From contig NZ_KB849790.1 of NCBI RefSeq assembly GCF_000369045.1, positions 124,001 through 188,000 of the forward strand: a DNA stretch of 64,000 bases, written 5' to 3'. The notes beneath the pieces were generated by a model. It saw only the letters and a program-made list of their open reading frames with translations, was not told the DNA's origin and did no database searches. Within the stretch, counting starts at the first letter, position 1. Every line of letters starts with the position of its first letter. The position numbers and the translations under genes were made by a program. The stretch is from Acinetobacter pittii ATCC 19004 = CIP 70.29 (GTDB taxonomy: Bacteria > Pseudomonadota > Gammaproteobacteria > Pseudomonadales > Moraxellaceae). Below, one piece after another: positions 1-8,746 of the stretch.

Positions 1-25
1 TTAAGATTGAATAAAAACTGAATTT

Positions 26-253
26 CTAATATTCACCAATGAGGTAATATAACTTTCTTGAAATTTCAACCATCATATTAGAAGTATATTGAGTAATTTC
101 AAAAACTTGCTTTTTCTGGGGATTGAACACCATATTGTCATTTTCATCACTAAAAAAGATATAAGTGGTGTATTTATCCATATGGTGGATATGCTCTTTT
201 AAGCTTAATTTTTCCCCAGAATTGGGATCATAGGCGATAAACTTCATTCTCAT
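26..253 (-). CDS. Small hypothetical protein (75 aa)
   Basis: I do not recognise this protein. It is a soluble, charged 75-residue product with no membrane segment or signal peptide, beginning MRMKFIAYDPNSG and ending YYLIGEY. The reading frame is clean and followed closely by the window edge, so what lies downstream is unknown. The start could be either of two nearby ATG codons (253 or 247); no strong ribosome binding site separates them. It lies upstream of, and on the same strand as, the 60-residue membrane protein gene but about 100 bases away. It may be a lineage-specific Acinetobacter protein. Confidence 0.5.
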   Translation of the reverse strand: MRMKFIAYDPNSGEKLSLKEHIHHMDKYTTYIFFSDENDNMVFNPQKKQVFEITQYTSNMMVEISRKLYYLIGEY

Positions 254-357
254 GAATTTTGTCTCTATACATACAGTCTTTTACCCAGATTTTAAGAAAA
301 TCTAGATAAAACAATATTTTGATGGATAATATGGAATGGTTAACCTAAGAACTAAGG

Positions 358-540
358 CTACTTGTAAGATATGGGCACAATACTATTAGCCTTGTTTACC
401 GAGGTTTCAGCAGAAGCGATTGATTGCTCTGCTTCTTTAAGCAGACGAGAAGGTTTAGACTCACTTTTCTCTTCACCGTGGAAAAGCACATAGTATGTAA
501 AACTTCCCAAAATAATTAATGCGGCTGTGACTTTTAACAT
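358..540 (-). CDS. Small single-pass membrane protein (60 aa), paralogue of the 43.9 kb gene
   Basis: The N-terminal 20 residues form one hydrophobic segment (MLKVTAALIILGSFTYYVLF), followed by a charged tail with a regular A/S spacing ending in NKANSIVPISYK. The 78-residue protein at 43879-44115 shares the same plan: MLK start, one membrane helix, an A..S...A..S..KAN heptad-like stretch and a P-S-YK ending. The two are therefore paralogues. The tail could form a short coiled coil. The function is unknown. A strong CRP/Vfr-like palindrome lies 42 bases upstream of the start, so the gene may be under Crp control. Confidence 0.6.
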   Translation of the reverse strand: MLKVTAALIILGSFTYYVLFHGEEKSESKPSRLLKEAEQSIASAETSVNKANSIVPISYK

Positions 541-944
541 AAACTTAAAACTAAGATTTTTTCGTATTATAGTGTTTTTTATGTGAAATGCATCACATTT
601 TTATATGAATTTGTTAGATATGCTTCACTTTAAAAGCTAATAATAAAGATAATTAAGTTGATATTTCACTTAAATTAACTAGTCTTAATTTTTGCAATGG
701 GTTGCTTTTAAAAATTAAATGACCATTCATTATATCAAGCAAATTTTGAAATTAACTTCATCTAATTGTTAAGTTGTTAATTTATATATTGAAATTAATA
801 GTTAAAAATGAACTTTCCTAGTTAGTTGACTATAAAATTAAAAAATTGATATGCAAAAAATGCATAATCAACTTGATAAATGCATTAGAAGTGAAGCATT
901 TCGAAATCTAATATGAATTATCTTCTTTACTAATTCGAAGTTTA
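541..944. promoter_or_regulatory. Intergenic control region of aspA and the 60-aa gene
   Basis: This 404-base AT-rich gap separates divergent genes and holds no convincing ORF. It contains the CRP-like site at 582-597. About 75 bases before aspA there is an inverted repeat (TTGATATGCA at 846-855 against TGCATAATCAA at 861-871), followed by another ATGCAT at 880. The inverted repeat could be an operator for aspA; no regulator is identified. Confidence 0.4.
582..597. promoter_or_regulatory. CRP/Vfr-like binding site
   Basis: The sequence TGTGAAATGCATCACA matches all ten conserved positions of the CRP/Vfr consensus TGTGA-N6-TCACA, with the usual flanking A/T bases. It lies 42 bases upstream of the 60-residue membrane protein gene (minus strand) and about 350 bases upstream of aspA (plus strand). 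Binding is inferred from the match only. Confidence 0.6.
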
Positions 945-2363
945 ATGATGAACGCTGAAATTACCACCCGTATTGAGAAGGATCTTATTGGTTATAGAGA
1001 GATCAATAATAACGACTACTACGGAGTTCAAACATTACGTGCTCTAGAAAACTTTAATTTAACTCAAAGCAAGGTCGGAAATTTCCCTCACCTTATTAAA
1101 GCCTTAGCAATGGTAAAGCTTGCTTGTGCTGAAGCGAACTATAATCTAAAAAGCTTAGATCAGACTAAATTTGAAGCGATTGAATACAGCTGTAATCAAC
1201 TTATTCGTGGTAATTTTCACGATCAGTTCCCGATTGATATGATGCAAGGCGGTGCTGGTACTTCAACGAATATGAATGCAAATGAAGTATTAGCAAACGT
1301 CGCTTTAGAATATATGGGACATGCAAAAGGCCAATATCAATATTTGCATCCTAATAACGACATTAACATGTCACAGTCAACAAATGACGTGTACCCTACT
1401 GCGATTCGCTTAGGTTTGTTATTAAGCTTAGATGAACTAAATCTTCCTTTTAACAATTTAATCTTAAGTTTCCGCAATAAATCTCAAGAATTTGCTCACA
1501 TCCTAAAAATGGGCCGTACACAGTTACAAGACGCTGTGCCAATGACATTAGGTCAAGAGTTTGGTGCTTTTGCAGTAACTTTACAAAAAGACCTTGAGCA
1601 AATTAATACGCTTATTCCAAATATTTTAGCGTATATGAACCTTGGTGGCACGGCGATTGGTACGGGAATTACTACTGAATATAGTTACCGTGAACTTGCG
1701 ATTCAAGCGCTTGCAAAAATTTCTGGTAAGAAAATTAAGTCTGCTCCTGATCTAATCGAAGCAACTTCAGATATGGGTGACTTTGTTCTTTTATCTGGTT
1801 TATTAAAGCGTACCGCAACTAAACTTTCAAAAATTGCCAATGACTTACGTTTACTTTCAAGTGGTCCACGTACTGGCATTAATGAAATTAATTTAGAAGC
1901 TCGCCAACCGGGTAGCTCGATCATGCCGGGTAAGGTAAACCCAGTTATACCTGAAGCAATGAACCTTGCTTGTTTCCAAATTATTGCAAATGACTTGGCT
2001 GTAACTTTAGCTGCTGAGGCTGGTCAATTACAGTTAAATGCAATGGAACCACTTATTGCATTCAAACTATTTGAATCGATGGACTTGCTCGGTAAAGCAA
2101 TGGCAATGTTCCAAACTAAGTGTATTGATACAATTACGGCGAACCCTGAGCATTGTAAGGCTTTGGTTGAAAACTCAATTGGTATCGTGACTGCACTTAA
2201 CCCATATCTAGGTTATGAAACTACAACTCGTATTGCTAAAACTGCAAACGAAACTGGACAAAGCGTATTGGCTTTAGTTCAAAATGAAGGTTTATTATCG
2301 GCACAAGTGCTTGATGATATCTTGTCGATTAATAATATGGTTAAACCAAAAATGTCGGCTTAA
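945..2363 (+). CDS. aspA: Aspartate ammonia-lyase (aspartase)
   Basis: Aspartase converts L-aspartate to fumarate and ammonia in the cytoplasm. The product is 472 residues, close to the 478 of E. coli AspA. It carries the fumarase/aspartase superfamily signatures: the TSTNMNANEV segment, QSTNDVYPTA, GRTQLQDAVPMTLGQ, and the flexible catalytic loop GSSIMPGKVNP near residue 323 with its serine pair. Two consecutive ATG codons open the frame, and either 945 or 948 may be used. It is transcribed alone and closed by a strong terminator shared with the convergent TonB receptor. Fumarases of class II share the fold, but the PGKVNPV(I)PE variant and overall resemblance favour aspartase. Confidence 0.93.
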   Translation: MMNAEITTRIEKDLIGYREINNNDYYGVQTLRALENFNLTQSKVGNFPHLIKALAMVKLACAEANYNLKSLDQTKFEAIEYSCNQLIRGNFHDQFPIDMMQGGAGTSTNMNANEVLANVALEYMGHAKGQYQYLHPNNDINMSQSTNDVYPTAIRLGLLLSLDELNLPFNNLILSFRNKSQEFAHILKMGRTQLQDAVPMTLGQEFGAFAVTLQKDLEQINTLIPNILAYMNLGGTAIGTGITTEYSYRELAIQALAKISGKKIKSAPDLIEATSDMGDFVLLSGLLKRTATKLSKIANDLRLLSSGPRTGINEINLEARQPGSSIMPGKVNPVIPEAMNLACFQIIANDLAVTLAAEAGQLQLNAMEPLIAFKLFESMDLLGKAMAMFQTKCIDTITANPEHCKALVENSIGIVTALNPYLGYETTTRIAKTANETGQSVLALVQNEGLLSAQVLDDILSINNMVKPKMSA

Positions 2364-2374
2364 TTCCTGAAAAT

Positions 2375-2404
2375 AAAAAAGGAGCTTTTATAGGCTCCTT
2401 TTTT
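2375..2404 (+). terminator. Intrinsic terminator, aspA / TonB receptor (bidirectional)
   Basis: The stem AAAAAAGGAGC pairs with GCTCCTTTTTT across an 8-base loop, 12 bases after the aspA stop. A/T tracts on both sides let it also serve the convergent receptor gene. Confidence 0.85.
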
Positions 2405-2418
2405 ATTTGTTCTATATT

Positions 2419-4596
2419 TTAAAAACTGAAAGTTGTAGAGAACTGGGCTGTACGTGGATTACCTAAGAATAAATAGTCATCACCCATAAATACACCTACA
2501 TCACGCCAATATTTCTTATTAAACAAGTTATCAATATTGAATCTAAAAGTTGTGTCATGCCCAGCAAAATTTGTTTTATAGGCCGCACCAATATTAAAAA
2601 CGCTGTAACCGCCTACTTTTGCAGTTCCCTCTTTGTTTGCATATTTACTGCTACTGTATTGCATGCCACTCAATAATCTTAATCCTTCAACTGACGGAAC
2701 TTTATAAGATAACTGTGCAGTTGCGCGTACTTTCGGTACATTTTGAGTTTGATGACCTTTATAGCTGTCACTATCAATATCAACTAGACGAGATTTGGTA
2801 TAGGTAATGCCAGAGCTTACGTCAACTGTATCGGTTAATGCACCAGTTAAACCTAATTCAATACCTTGATTGTGCTGTTCACCTTGTTCAATAAAATCGA
2901 AAGTTCCATCAGCATTTACTTTGCTATATTGATTGTCTTGTTTTAAATCAAAAATAGCTGCTGTTACTAAGAAGTTGCGTATTTGTTGTTTAACACCAAC
3001 TTCATATTGTTCAGAATTTTTAGGAGATAGAACTTCTAGAGCATTATTAGCGAACCACGGAGCTTCTCCACCATCCGATAATCCTTTGGCATATGAAGCA
3101 TAAAGGTTAGTCCCAGCAGTTGGACTATACATGAGCGCTAATTGTGGCAAGAACTTGTTTAAGTCGGTATTACGACTTTGTTGCCCATCTGAATTATAAG
3201 TTTGCTCATCAAGATGAATAAGTTTTCCACCGAGTAAAGTTGACCATTGATCATTAAATTGAACTCGGTCAGATATAGTAAATGCAGTCTGATCACTTTC
3301 TAAGGCTTTATAACGATCACCTAAGCTTTCAGATGACGGGCTATAGTCAATCGTATCTTCATAGATATTGCCTGTTCCTACCGCTACATTCAGTGGTGTA
3401 TGGTGCTTTAAGGTTTTATATGTACGTTGTAATTCGAAAGCGATTTGATGCTGGATATTAGCAGTGTTGAATTGACCATTTAACCCAGCAGCGAACTGGT
3501 TAGTAATACGTGTATCATCTGGGCTACGGAAGTCATAAATGTCATAATTCCCGTGTTTATCAAAAGTATTGCCCAAACCAGTAACTTCACAATTATCGTT
3601 ATAACATCCCCATGGGAAAGCACTATTATCATCAATCACAACACGGCTTTGCGATGCACTTAAGCTAGCATTCCATTGATCATTAAATGCATATTTATAT
3701 TTCAAACTTGCATTTACACTGTTATTTACAACAGGTTTACTCCAAGACTGATAACCCAATAAACGGTCTTGATCTACATTTGTTGGTACTTCTTGCCCAT
3801 CAAGCAGTTGATAACCTGGTACTGAACGTTGACTTTGATGCTGAGCTTCAATATCAAACAATAATTTAGAACGATCCTTAATTTTCCAGTCTAAAGCAAC
3901 TGAACCAAACTCTCGTTTACCATTTGCGTGATCAACATTTGGATGGATGCTTTCATGGGCTAAATTGATTCGATAACCAAAACTATCATTAACAAAGCCG
4001 CCGACATCTGTTGCCAGTGTATAGCCGCCTTCTGAATTTGCATCTACAGTAATGTTTTTAACATCGGCAGGTCTTTTGGTGACATAGTTAACCACACCAC
4101 CTGGCGTCGACATTCCAGATTGAATTGCAGAAATACCTTTTAAAATTTCAACTTGTTCTTTATTTTCTAAAGCCACATTTTGTTCGCCACGTATAGTATG
4201 GCTATTAATGAGATAACTTGAGCCTAAATCAAGCGCAAAACCACGTGCTACAAAATTTGGATAGTAGCCAATTGCAGCATAGCCATCCCCTAAAGAGGAA
4301 TCATTTTTAATAACATCAGTTAAAGTTTTTGCGTGTTGGTCTGCTATACGCTCAGAGGTAATGGTTGTAATAGATGCAGGAACTTTCTTTACATCACTAG
4401 TTTGAAAACCAGATAAATTAACTTTTTTAGACGTATATAGTGCATCATTATTTTGTGTAGCATTCACAGTAATGGTTGGGAGCTGCGAAACCTCCGCTTC
4501 ATTTGCATAGACGACAGATGTTATGAGTGCAATAGATGAAGCCAATGCTGTTTTAGAGCATGTCATGAAGTGAAGATTTAACGAACGTCTTTCCAT
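2419..4596 (-). CDS. TonB-dependent siderophore receptor
   Basis: This is an outer-membrane, ligand-gated iron-siderophore transporter. From the chosen start (MERRSLNLHF) there is a signal peptide ending near VVYA-NEA, a TonB-box-like LPTITVNAT, a plug domain with the conserved VEILKG and PGGVVNYVTKRP motifs, then a long 22-strand barrel ending in ARTAQFSTTFSF with the C-terminal aromatic typical of barrels. The frame can be extended to 4623, but the extra residues lack a ribosome binding site and would sit before the signal peptide. It looks like the ferrichrome/hydroxamate receptor group (FhuE/FcuA-like), although the substrate cannot be read from sequence. A partial Fur-like half site lies about 120-165 bases upstream. 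Confidence 0.85.
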   Translation of the reverse strand: MERRSLNLHFMTCSKTALASSIALITSVVYANEAEVSQLPTITVNATQNNDALYTSKKVNLSGFQTSDVKKVPASITTITSERIADQHAKTLTDVIKNDSSLGDGYAAIGYYPNFVARGFALDLGSSYLINSHTIRGEQNVALENKEQVEILKGISAIQSGMSTPGGVVNYVTKRPADVKNITVDANSEGGYTLATDVGGFVNDSFGYRINLAHESIHPNVDHANGKREFGSVALDWKIKDRSKLLFDIEAQHQSQRSVPGYQLLDGQEVPTNVDQDRLLGYQSWSKPVVNNSVNASLKYKYAFNDQWNASLSASQSRVVIDDNSAFPWGCYNDNCEVTGLGNTFDKHGNYDIYDFRSPDDTRITNQFAAGLNGQFNTANIQHQIAFELQRTYKTLKHHTPLNVAVGTGNIYEDTIDYSPSSESLGDRYKALESDQTAFTISDRVQFNDQWSTLLGGKLIHLDEQTYNSDGQQSRNTDLNKFLPQLALMYSPTAGTNLYASYAKGLSDGGEAPWFANNALEVLSPKNSEQYEVGVKQQIRNFLVTAAIFDLKQDNQYSKVNADGTFDFIEQGEQHNQGIELGLTGALTDTVDVSSGITYTKSRLVDIDSDSYKGHQTQNVPKVRATAQLSYKVPSVEGLRLLSGMQYSSSKYANKEGTAKVGGYSVFNIGAAYKTNFAGHDTTFRFNIDNLFNKKYWRDVGVFMGDDYLFLGNPRTAQFSTTFSF

Positions 4597-4623
4597 TGAA
4601 TAACTACCTGCCATACCGTGCAT

Positions 4624-5139
4624 AATTCTAAAGCGCTAGAAATGAGTGCGGAGTCTATTTTTAGACACGCAAGAATACAGCTACATATATTGAGAAACAA
4701 TACATTCTGTACTTTTTCGATTAAGTGTATTTGATACAAATTTTATGAACTTATCATTATATAAATTTCATTTATTTTATTAGGAATTGACGCTATAACT
4801 TTTTAAGTATTACCAAATATTCAAAATAAACTTAAGCTCGAAATGAAACTTAAAAGGAGAAATAAAATAGAAAAGTACCGTTGTAAATTAGCTCACTGAT
4901 TTTAAATAGAATTAATTATTAAGTTAAATGAAAGGAAGTGTTCGATCATTGGTGAAAATCTCTTTAAATCGAACAAAAGGACATAATCTTACTAGAAACG
5001 AATTTTAAAATTAGAAAAAATGAATGGTTAGGAATTTAAGGAAGTGCTCAGGATTGAGTGATATTTAAAGTTTCATTCTATTTTCTATCTAGCATATCTA
5101 AAAATTCCTCATTTTTGTCTGCAAAATGATGGAAGAAAT
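4624..5139. promoter_or_regulatory. Intergenic region between divergent TonB receptor and KgtP-like permease
   Basis: About 515 bases without a gene. Besides the partial Fur-like site, I see an inverted repeat TGTTCGAT (4939-4946) / ATCGAACA (4968-4975) with a 21-base spacer, about 165 bases before the permease gene. It could be a regulator operator. No supported small ORF was seen. Confidence 0.35.
4743..4761 (-). promoter_or_regulatory. Possible partial Fur box
   Basis: On the minus strand the sequence reads TATAATGATAAGTTCATAA. Its left half matches the Fur consensus GATAATGATAATCATTATC at 10 of the first 11 bases, but the right half is poor. It is placed about 150 bases upstream of a siderophore receptor, which makes iron control plausible. 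Confidence 0.35.
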
Positions 5140-6426
5140 ATGACATACACTCAGGAAGAAAAACGTAGCAGAATACGTGGGATTGTAGGCGCAGCCTCTG
5201 GTAATTTAGTTGAATGGTTCGACTTTTATATCTATGCAGTATTTGCTGCCTACTTTACTCAAGCATTAACAGCACCTGATATGGATAGTACGACTAAATC
5301 TATCTATGTGTGGGGCGTATTCGCTGCAAGCTTTTTTATGCGTCCTATTGGTAGTTGGGTATTTGGACGAATTGCAGACCGGCATGGTCGAAAAAAGTCG
5401 ATGGTCATCTCAATTTGTCTGATGGCTTTGAGTTCTTTTCTATTTGCAGCCCTACCTACTTATGACCAAGTTGGCTTATTTGCCCCTTTTCTTTTACTGG
5501 TAGTGCGCTTACTTCAAGGCTTATCGGTTGGTGGTGAATATGGTGCAGTAGCAACATATATGAGTGAATTGGGTTTAAAAGGCCAACGTGGTTTTTACTC
5601 GTCTTTCCAATATGTCACCCTCTCTGGTGGTCAATTACTTGCCAGCTTACTGGGCGTTATTTTGTTGGCGTTCTTAAGTGAACAACAATTACATGATGGC
5701 GGCTGGCGTATTCCGTTTGTTATTGGTGGTATTGCAGCAATTTTTTCTTTGCTTGCACGTAGTCGCTTAGAAGAAACGCTCTCTCATCAAGACAGCGAAC
5801 GAAAAGAATCTGGCAGCTTAAGAGAACTCTTTAAGAAACATTGGAAAACCTTTTTATTGGTGGTTGGATACACTTCTGCTGGTTCATTAACGTTTTATGT
5901 AGAGACCGTTTATTCAAAAACCTATTTAACCAATTTAGGGATGGATGGAAAAACCGTTGGTTATATCATGACCTTCGCCCTATTTGTCTATATGTGTGCT
6001 CAACCTGTATTTGGTGCTATTTCCGACCGTATTGGGCGACGCTCTTCAATGTTGGCCTTTAGCTTATTGTCTGCGATTTTTATCTACCCAGTCATGGTGA
6101 TCGGGATGCGTGCCTATATTGATTCGCCGATCATTATTGCCTTGCTACTCATTTTTATGATGATGTTACTCAGTTTCTATACATCTATCAGTGGCTTGGT
6201 AAAAGCTGAAATGTTCCCACCTCATGTGCGAGCTTTAGGTGTAGGATTTTCTTATGCGGTGGGTAATGCGCTGTTTGGTGGTTCTGCACCTTCAGTTGCC
6301 TTACAGTTTAAAGCTGCCGGAATTGAAAATACCTTCTTTATATATGTCATTGTCATGCTGATTATCTGTTTCTTATGTAGCCTTGCGCTTCCTAAAAAAC
6401 CAGATTATTTAGAACATGATCATTAA
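5140..6426 (+). CDS. MFS metabolite:H+ symporter, alpha-ketoglutarate permease-like
   Basis: A 428-residue inner-membrane transporter with 12 predicted helices. The N-terminal segment GNLVEWFDFYIYA, the loop GRIADRHGRKKS and the LLQGLSVGGEYGA segment are hallmarks of the metabolite:H+ symporter branch of the major facilitator superfamily, which includes KgtP (2-oxoglutarate), ShiA and ProP. Overall resemblance is closest to KgtP. The start is supported by GGAAG seven bases upstream. The gene is monocistronic, ending in a hairpin terminator. Dicarboxylate or 2-oxoglutarate uptake is the likely role, but the substrate is inferred. Confidence 0.8.
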   Translation: MTYTQEEKRSRIRGIVGAASGNLVEWFDFYIYAVFAAYFTQALTAPDMDSTTKSIYVWGVFAASFFMRPIGSWVFGRIADRHGRKKSMVISICLMALSSFLFAALPTYDQVGLFAPFLLLVVRLLQGLSVGGEYGAVATYMSELGLKGQRGFYSSFQYVTLSGGQLLASLLGVILLAFLSEQQLHDGGWRIPFVIGGIAAIFSLLARSRLEETLSHQDSERKESGSLRELFKKHWKTFLLVVGYTSAGSLTFYVETVYSKTYLTNLGMDGKTVGYIMTFALFVYMCAQPVFGAISDRIGRRSSMLAFSLLSAIFIYPVMVIGMRAYIDSPIIIALLLIFMMMLLSFYTSISGLVKAEMFPPHVRALGVGFSYAVGNALFGGSAPSVALQFKAAGIENTFFIYVIVMLIICFLCSLALPKKPDYLEHDH

Positions 6427-6438
6427 AAAGTAAAAGAT

Positions 6439-6477
6439 AGATATTCTTCTAGAGATTTTTTAGAAGAATATCTTTTT
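6439..6477 (+). terminator. Intrinsic terminator after KgtP-like permease
   Basis: The stem AGATATTCTTCTA pairs with TAGAAGAATATCT over a 9-base loop and is followed by a T run. Confidence 0.8.
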
Positions 6478-6609
6478 AAAATAATAAGAAAGTCATTTTT
6501 GTTCTGTATGCTATAGCTGCCTAGCACATCTAACTTATTCAATTAACTAAAAGTTACTAGTTTTTGATGTTCTTGATCCGTATGAATCAATTTTTTGATG
6601 GGATAAAAA

Positions 6610-7959
6610 ATGGAAAACGAAAAATCCCCTTTACCTGAAAGTATTATTCAAGTCACCTTCTGGCAAGCCTTTTTATTTTGGCTCAAGCTCGGCTTTATTA
6701 GCTTTGGGGGACCAGCTGGACAAATTGCTGTGATGCATCAGGAACTCGTTGAGCAAAAACGCTGGATATCCGAAAAAAGATTTTTGCATGCCCTGAACTA
6801 CTGCATGTTATTACCTGGTCCTGAAGCACAACAATTAGCAACCTACATTGGTTGGCTTATGCATAGAACTGCTGGAGGATTAGTTGCAGGTATTCTATTT
6901 GTATTACCCTCCTTATTTATTTTAATTGGGCTGTCTTGGGTTTACATAAAATTTGGAGATGTTCCCGTTATCGCAGGCATTTTCTACGGGATCAAGCCTG
7001 CCGTCACCGCAATTGTCTTTCATGCAACATACCGTATAGGTAGCCGCTCACTTAAGAATAAATTTTTATGGTTCGTCGCAATTGCTGCGTTTCTTGCCAT
7101 TTTTGTCTTAAAGCTCCCTTTCCCGCTTATTGTTTTATCAGCAGGTATTGCTGGCTATTTAACAAGTAAAAAATACCCGGAACTATTTTCCTCAGCAGCA
7201 GGACATAAATCTAGTCAAAAAGATTATGGTTCGGCATTTATTGATGATGATACCCCGCCCCCAGAGCATGCTAAATTCCATTGGCCACGGTTAGCTAAAC
7301 TTATTTTTGTAGCAATCGCTTTATGGCTATTGCCAATTTTAGCTTTAGGCGCATATTTTGGATGGCATCATTCTTATACTCAAATGGCGTGGTTCTTTAC
7401 CAAAGCTGCTTTACTTACGTTTGGGGGGGCCTATGCAGTTTTACCTTATGTCTATCAAGGAGCTGTAAATCATTTTGGATGGCTTTCACCTACACAAATG
7501 ATTGATGGTTTAGCTTTAGGTGAAACTACACCGGGTCCACTGATTATGGTAGTGGCTTTTGTTGGCTTTTTAGGAGGCGTCAATCATTCATTACTTGGCT
7601 TTGAGCATCTATTTTTTGCTGGAGCACTTGGTGCAGTCATTGTGACTTGGTTTACCTTTCTCTTTTCATTTGTATTTATTTTTGCGGGTGCGCCCATTAT
7701 TGAATCTACACATAATGAAATTAAATTTACTGCGCCACTCACTGCAATTACCGCGGCTGTGGTCGGTGTAATTTTAAATCTCGCACTATTTTTTAGTTAT
7801 CACGTGTTATGGCCACAAGGCTTTTCAGGGCATTTTGACATTGTTGCAGCCTTCATTACTGTTGGTGCATTTATTGCTTTATTCCGCTTTAACGTGAACG
7901 TGTTATATGTGATTTTTGCATCAGCGCTGGTTGGACTCGCTGTCACTTTTTTTAGTTAA
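6610..7959 (+). CDS. chrA: Chromate transporter, CHR family (long-chain)
   Basis: A 449-residue inner-membrane protein of the long-chain chromate ion transporter family, which exports chromate using the proton gradient. It shows the expected duplicated plan. The first CHR half carries LGFISFGGPAGQIAVMH and LLPGPEAQQLA. The second half, after residue 240, carries LLTFGGAYAVLPYV and GLALGETTPGPLIMV. A hydrophilic linker around residues 200-225 joins the halves. There is no adjacent chrB regulator. The gene is monocistronic with a terminator shared with the convergent azoR. Annotation to family is firm; real chromate transport is inferred from the family. Confidence 0.88.
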   Translation: MENEKSPLPESIIQVTFWQAFLFWLKLGFISFGGPAGQIAVMHQELVEQKRWISEKRFLHALNYCMLLPGPEAQQLATYIGWLMHRTAGGLVAGILFVLPSLFILIGLSWVYIKFGDVPVIAGIFYGIKPAVTAIVFHATYRIGSRSLKNKFLWFVAIAAFLAIFVLKLPFPLIVLSAGIAGYLTSKKYPELFSSAAGHKSSQKDYGSAFIDDDTPPPEHAKFHWPRLAKLIFVAIALWLLPILALGAYFGWHHSYTQMAWFFTKAALLTFGGAYAVLPYVYQGAVNHFGWLSPTQMIDGLALGETTPGPLIMVVAFVGFLGGVNHSLLGFEHLFFAGALGAVIVTWFTFLFSFVFIFAGAPIIESTHNEIKFTAPLTAITAAVVGVILNLALFFSYHVLWPQGFSGHFDIVAAFITVGAFIALFRFNVNVLYVIFASALVGLAVTFFS

Positions 7960-8005
7960 CTATTGATTTAAATATTTTTTAAATTCAGAAAATCTTATCA
8001 ATAAG

Positions 8006-8031
8006 GCCGAACAGTTTCTTTTCTGTTCGGC
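8006..8031. terminator. Bidirectional intrinsic terminator, chrA / azoR
   Basis: The stem GCCGAACAG pairs with CTGTTCGGC over an 8-base loop, between the convergent stops of chrA and azoR. Confidence 0.8.
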
Positions 8032-8042
8032 TGTTTATATTT

Positions 8043-8651
8043 TTACCCCGCTAATTGTGCGATTTGTGCTGCTGCATTATCTAAGGCAGCTTGACGTGCT
8101 TCTGGGCCGAAAGCGATCCCTTCCGCGCGCACAAAAGTGATATCAGTCACCCCAATAAAATTGAAAAACGCTTTGATATAAGTTTCTTGATAGTCTAAAG
8201 CTTCGGCTGGTGAACCTTCTGAATACACACCACCACGCGAAGAAGCAATAATGACACGTTTACCTTCTACTAAACCTTGAGGGCCGTTTTCCGTATAACG
8301 GAATGTTTTTCCAGCAACAGATAGACGGTCAAGCCACGCTTTTAACTGTGATGGAAAGCTAAAGTTGTACATTGGTGCGCCAATTACAACGATATCTGAC
8401 GATAAGAACTCGTCCAAATATTGGGTGTTTCTTGCAACACGTTGTTGCGCTATTTCATTATTAGGTTCAACACCTTGCCATGCCAAAAACTCAGCATCAG
8501 ACAAATGAGGAATTGGTTCTAAAGCAAAATCGTGATGAATAATTTCTGCATCAGGATAAGCTGCGCTGAGCTTTCCAATAACAGATGAGGTGAGTTGGCG
8601 GCTAACAGACTGCTCACCTAAAATACTTGTGTCAATTTGAAGTAGTTTCAT
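8043..8651 (-). CDS. azoR: FMN-dependent NADH-azoreductase
   Basis: A 202-residue flavodoxin-like quinone/azo reductase of the AcpD/AzoR family, cytosolic and FMN-binding. Visible family motifs are the N-terminal MKLLQIDTSILG...SVSR phosphate-binding segment, APMYNFSFPSQLKAWLD (FMN contact) and SSRGGVYSEG. Length equals the E. coli enzyme. It is divergently transcribed from an HxlR-family regulator 95 bases away, a common pairing in which the regulator senses quinones or diamide-like electrophiles and represses the reductase. It likely protects against thiol-reactive quinones. Confidence 0.9.
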   Translation of the reverse strand: MKLLQIDTSILGEQSVSRQLTSSVIGKLSAAYPDAEIIHHDFALEPIPHLSDAEFLAWQGVEPNNEIAQQRVARNTQYLDEFLSSDIVVIGAPMYNFSFPSQLKAWLDRLSVAGKTFRYTENGPQGLVEGKRVIIASSRGGVYSEGSPAEALDYQETYIKAFFNFIGVTDITFVRAEGIAFGPEARQAALDNAAAQIAQLAG

Positions 8652-8746
8652 CGTTTATACCTACAGTATAAAATTGTTACTTGAACTAATTATGTTACTA
8701 CTATTATTCTGATGCACAAGAAGGCACATTTAGGGAACCAAGTAAT
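8652..8746. promoter_or_regulatory. Divergent promoter/operator region azoR-hxlR
   Basis: This 95-base divergent gap contains TGTTACT twice in direct orientation (8675-8681 and 8693-8699). The 18-base spacing is near two helical turns, which would suit an HxlR dimer. The assignment is an inference. Confidence 0.35.

Noticed and set aside
1703..1924. Minus-strand open frame of 73 codons inside aspA
   Set aside because: It lies wholly within a well-supported gene on the other strand, has no recognised domain and no ribosome binding site; it is a shadow frame.
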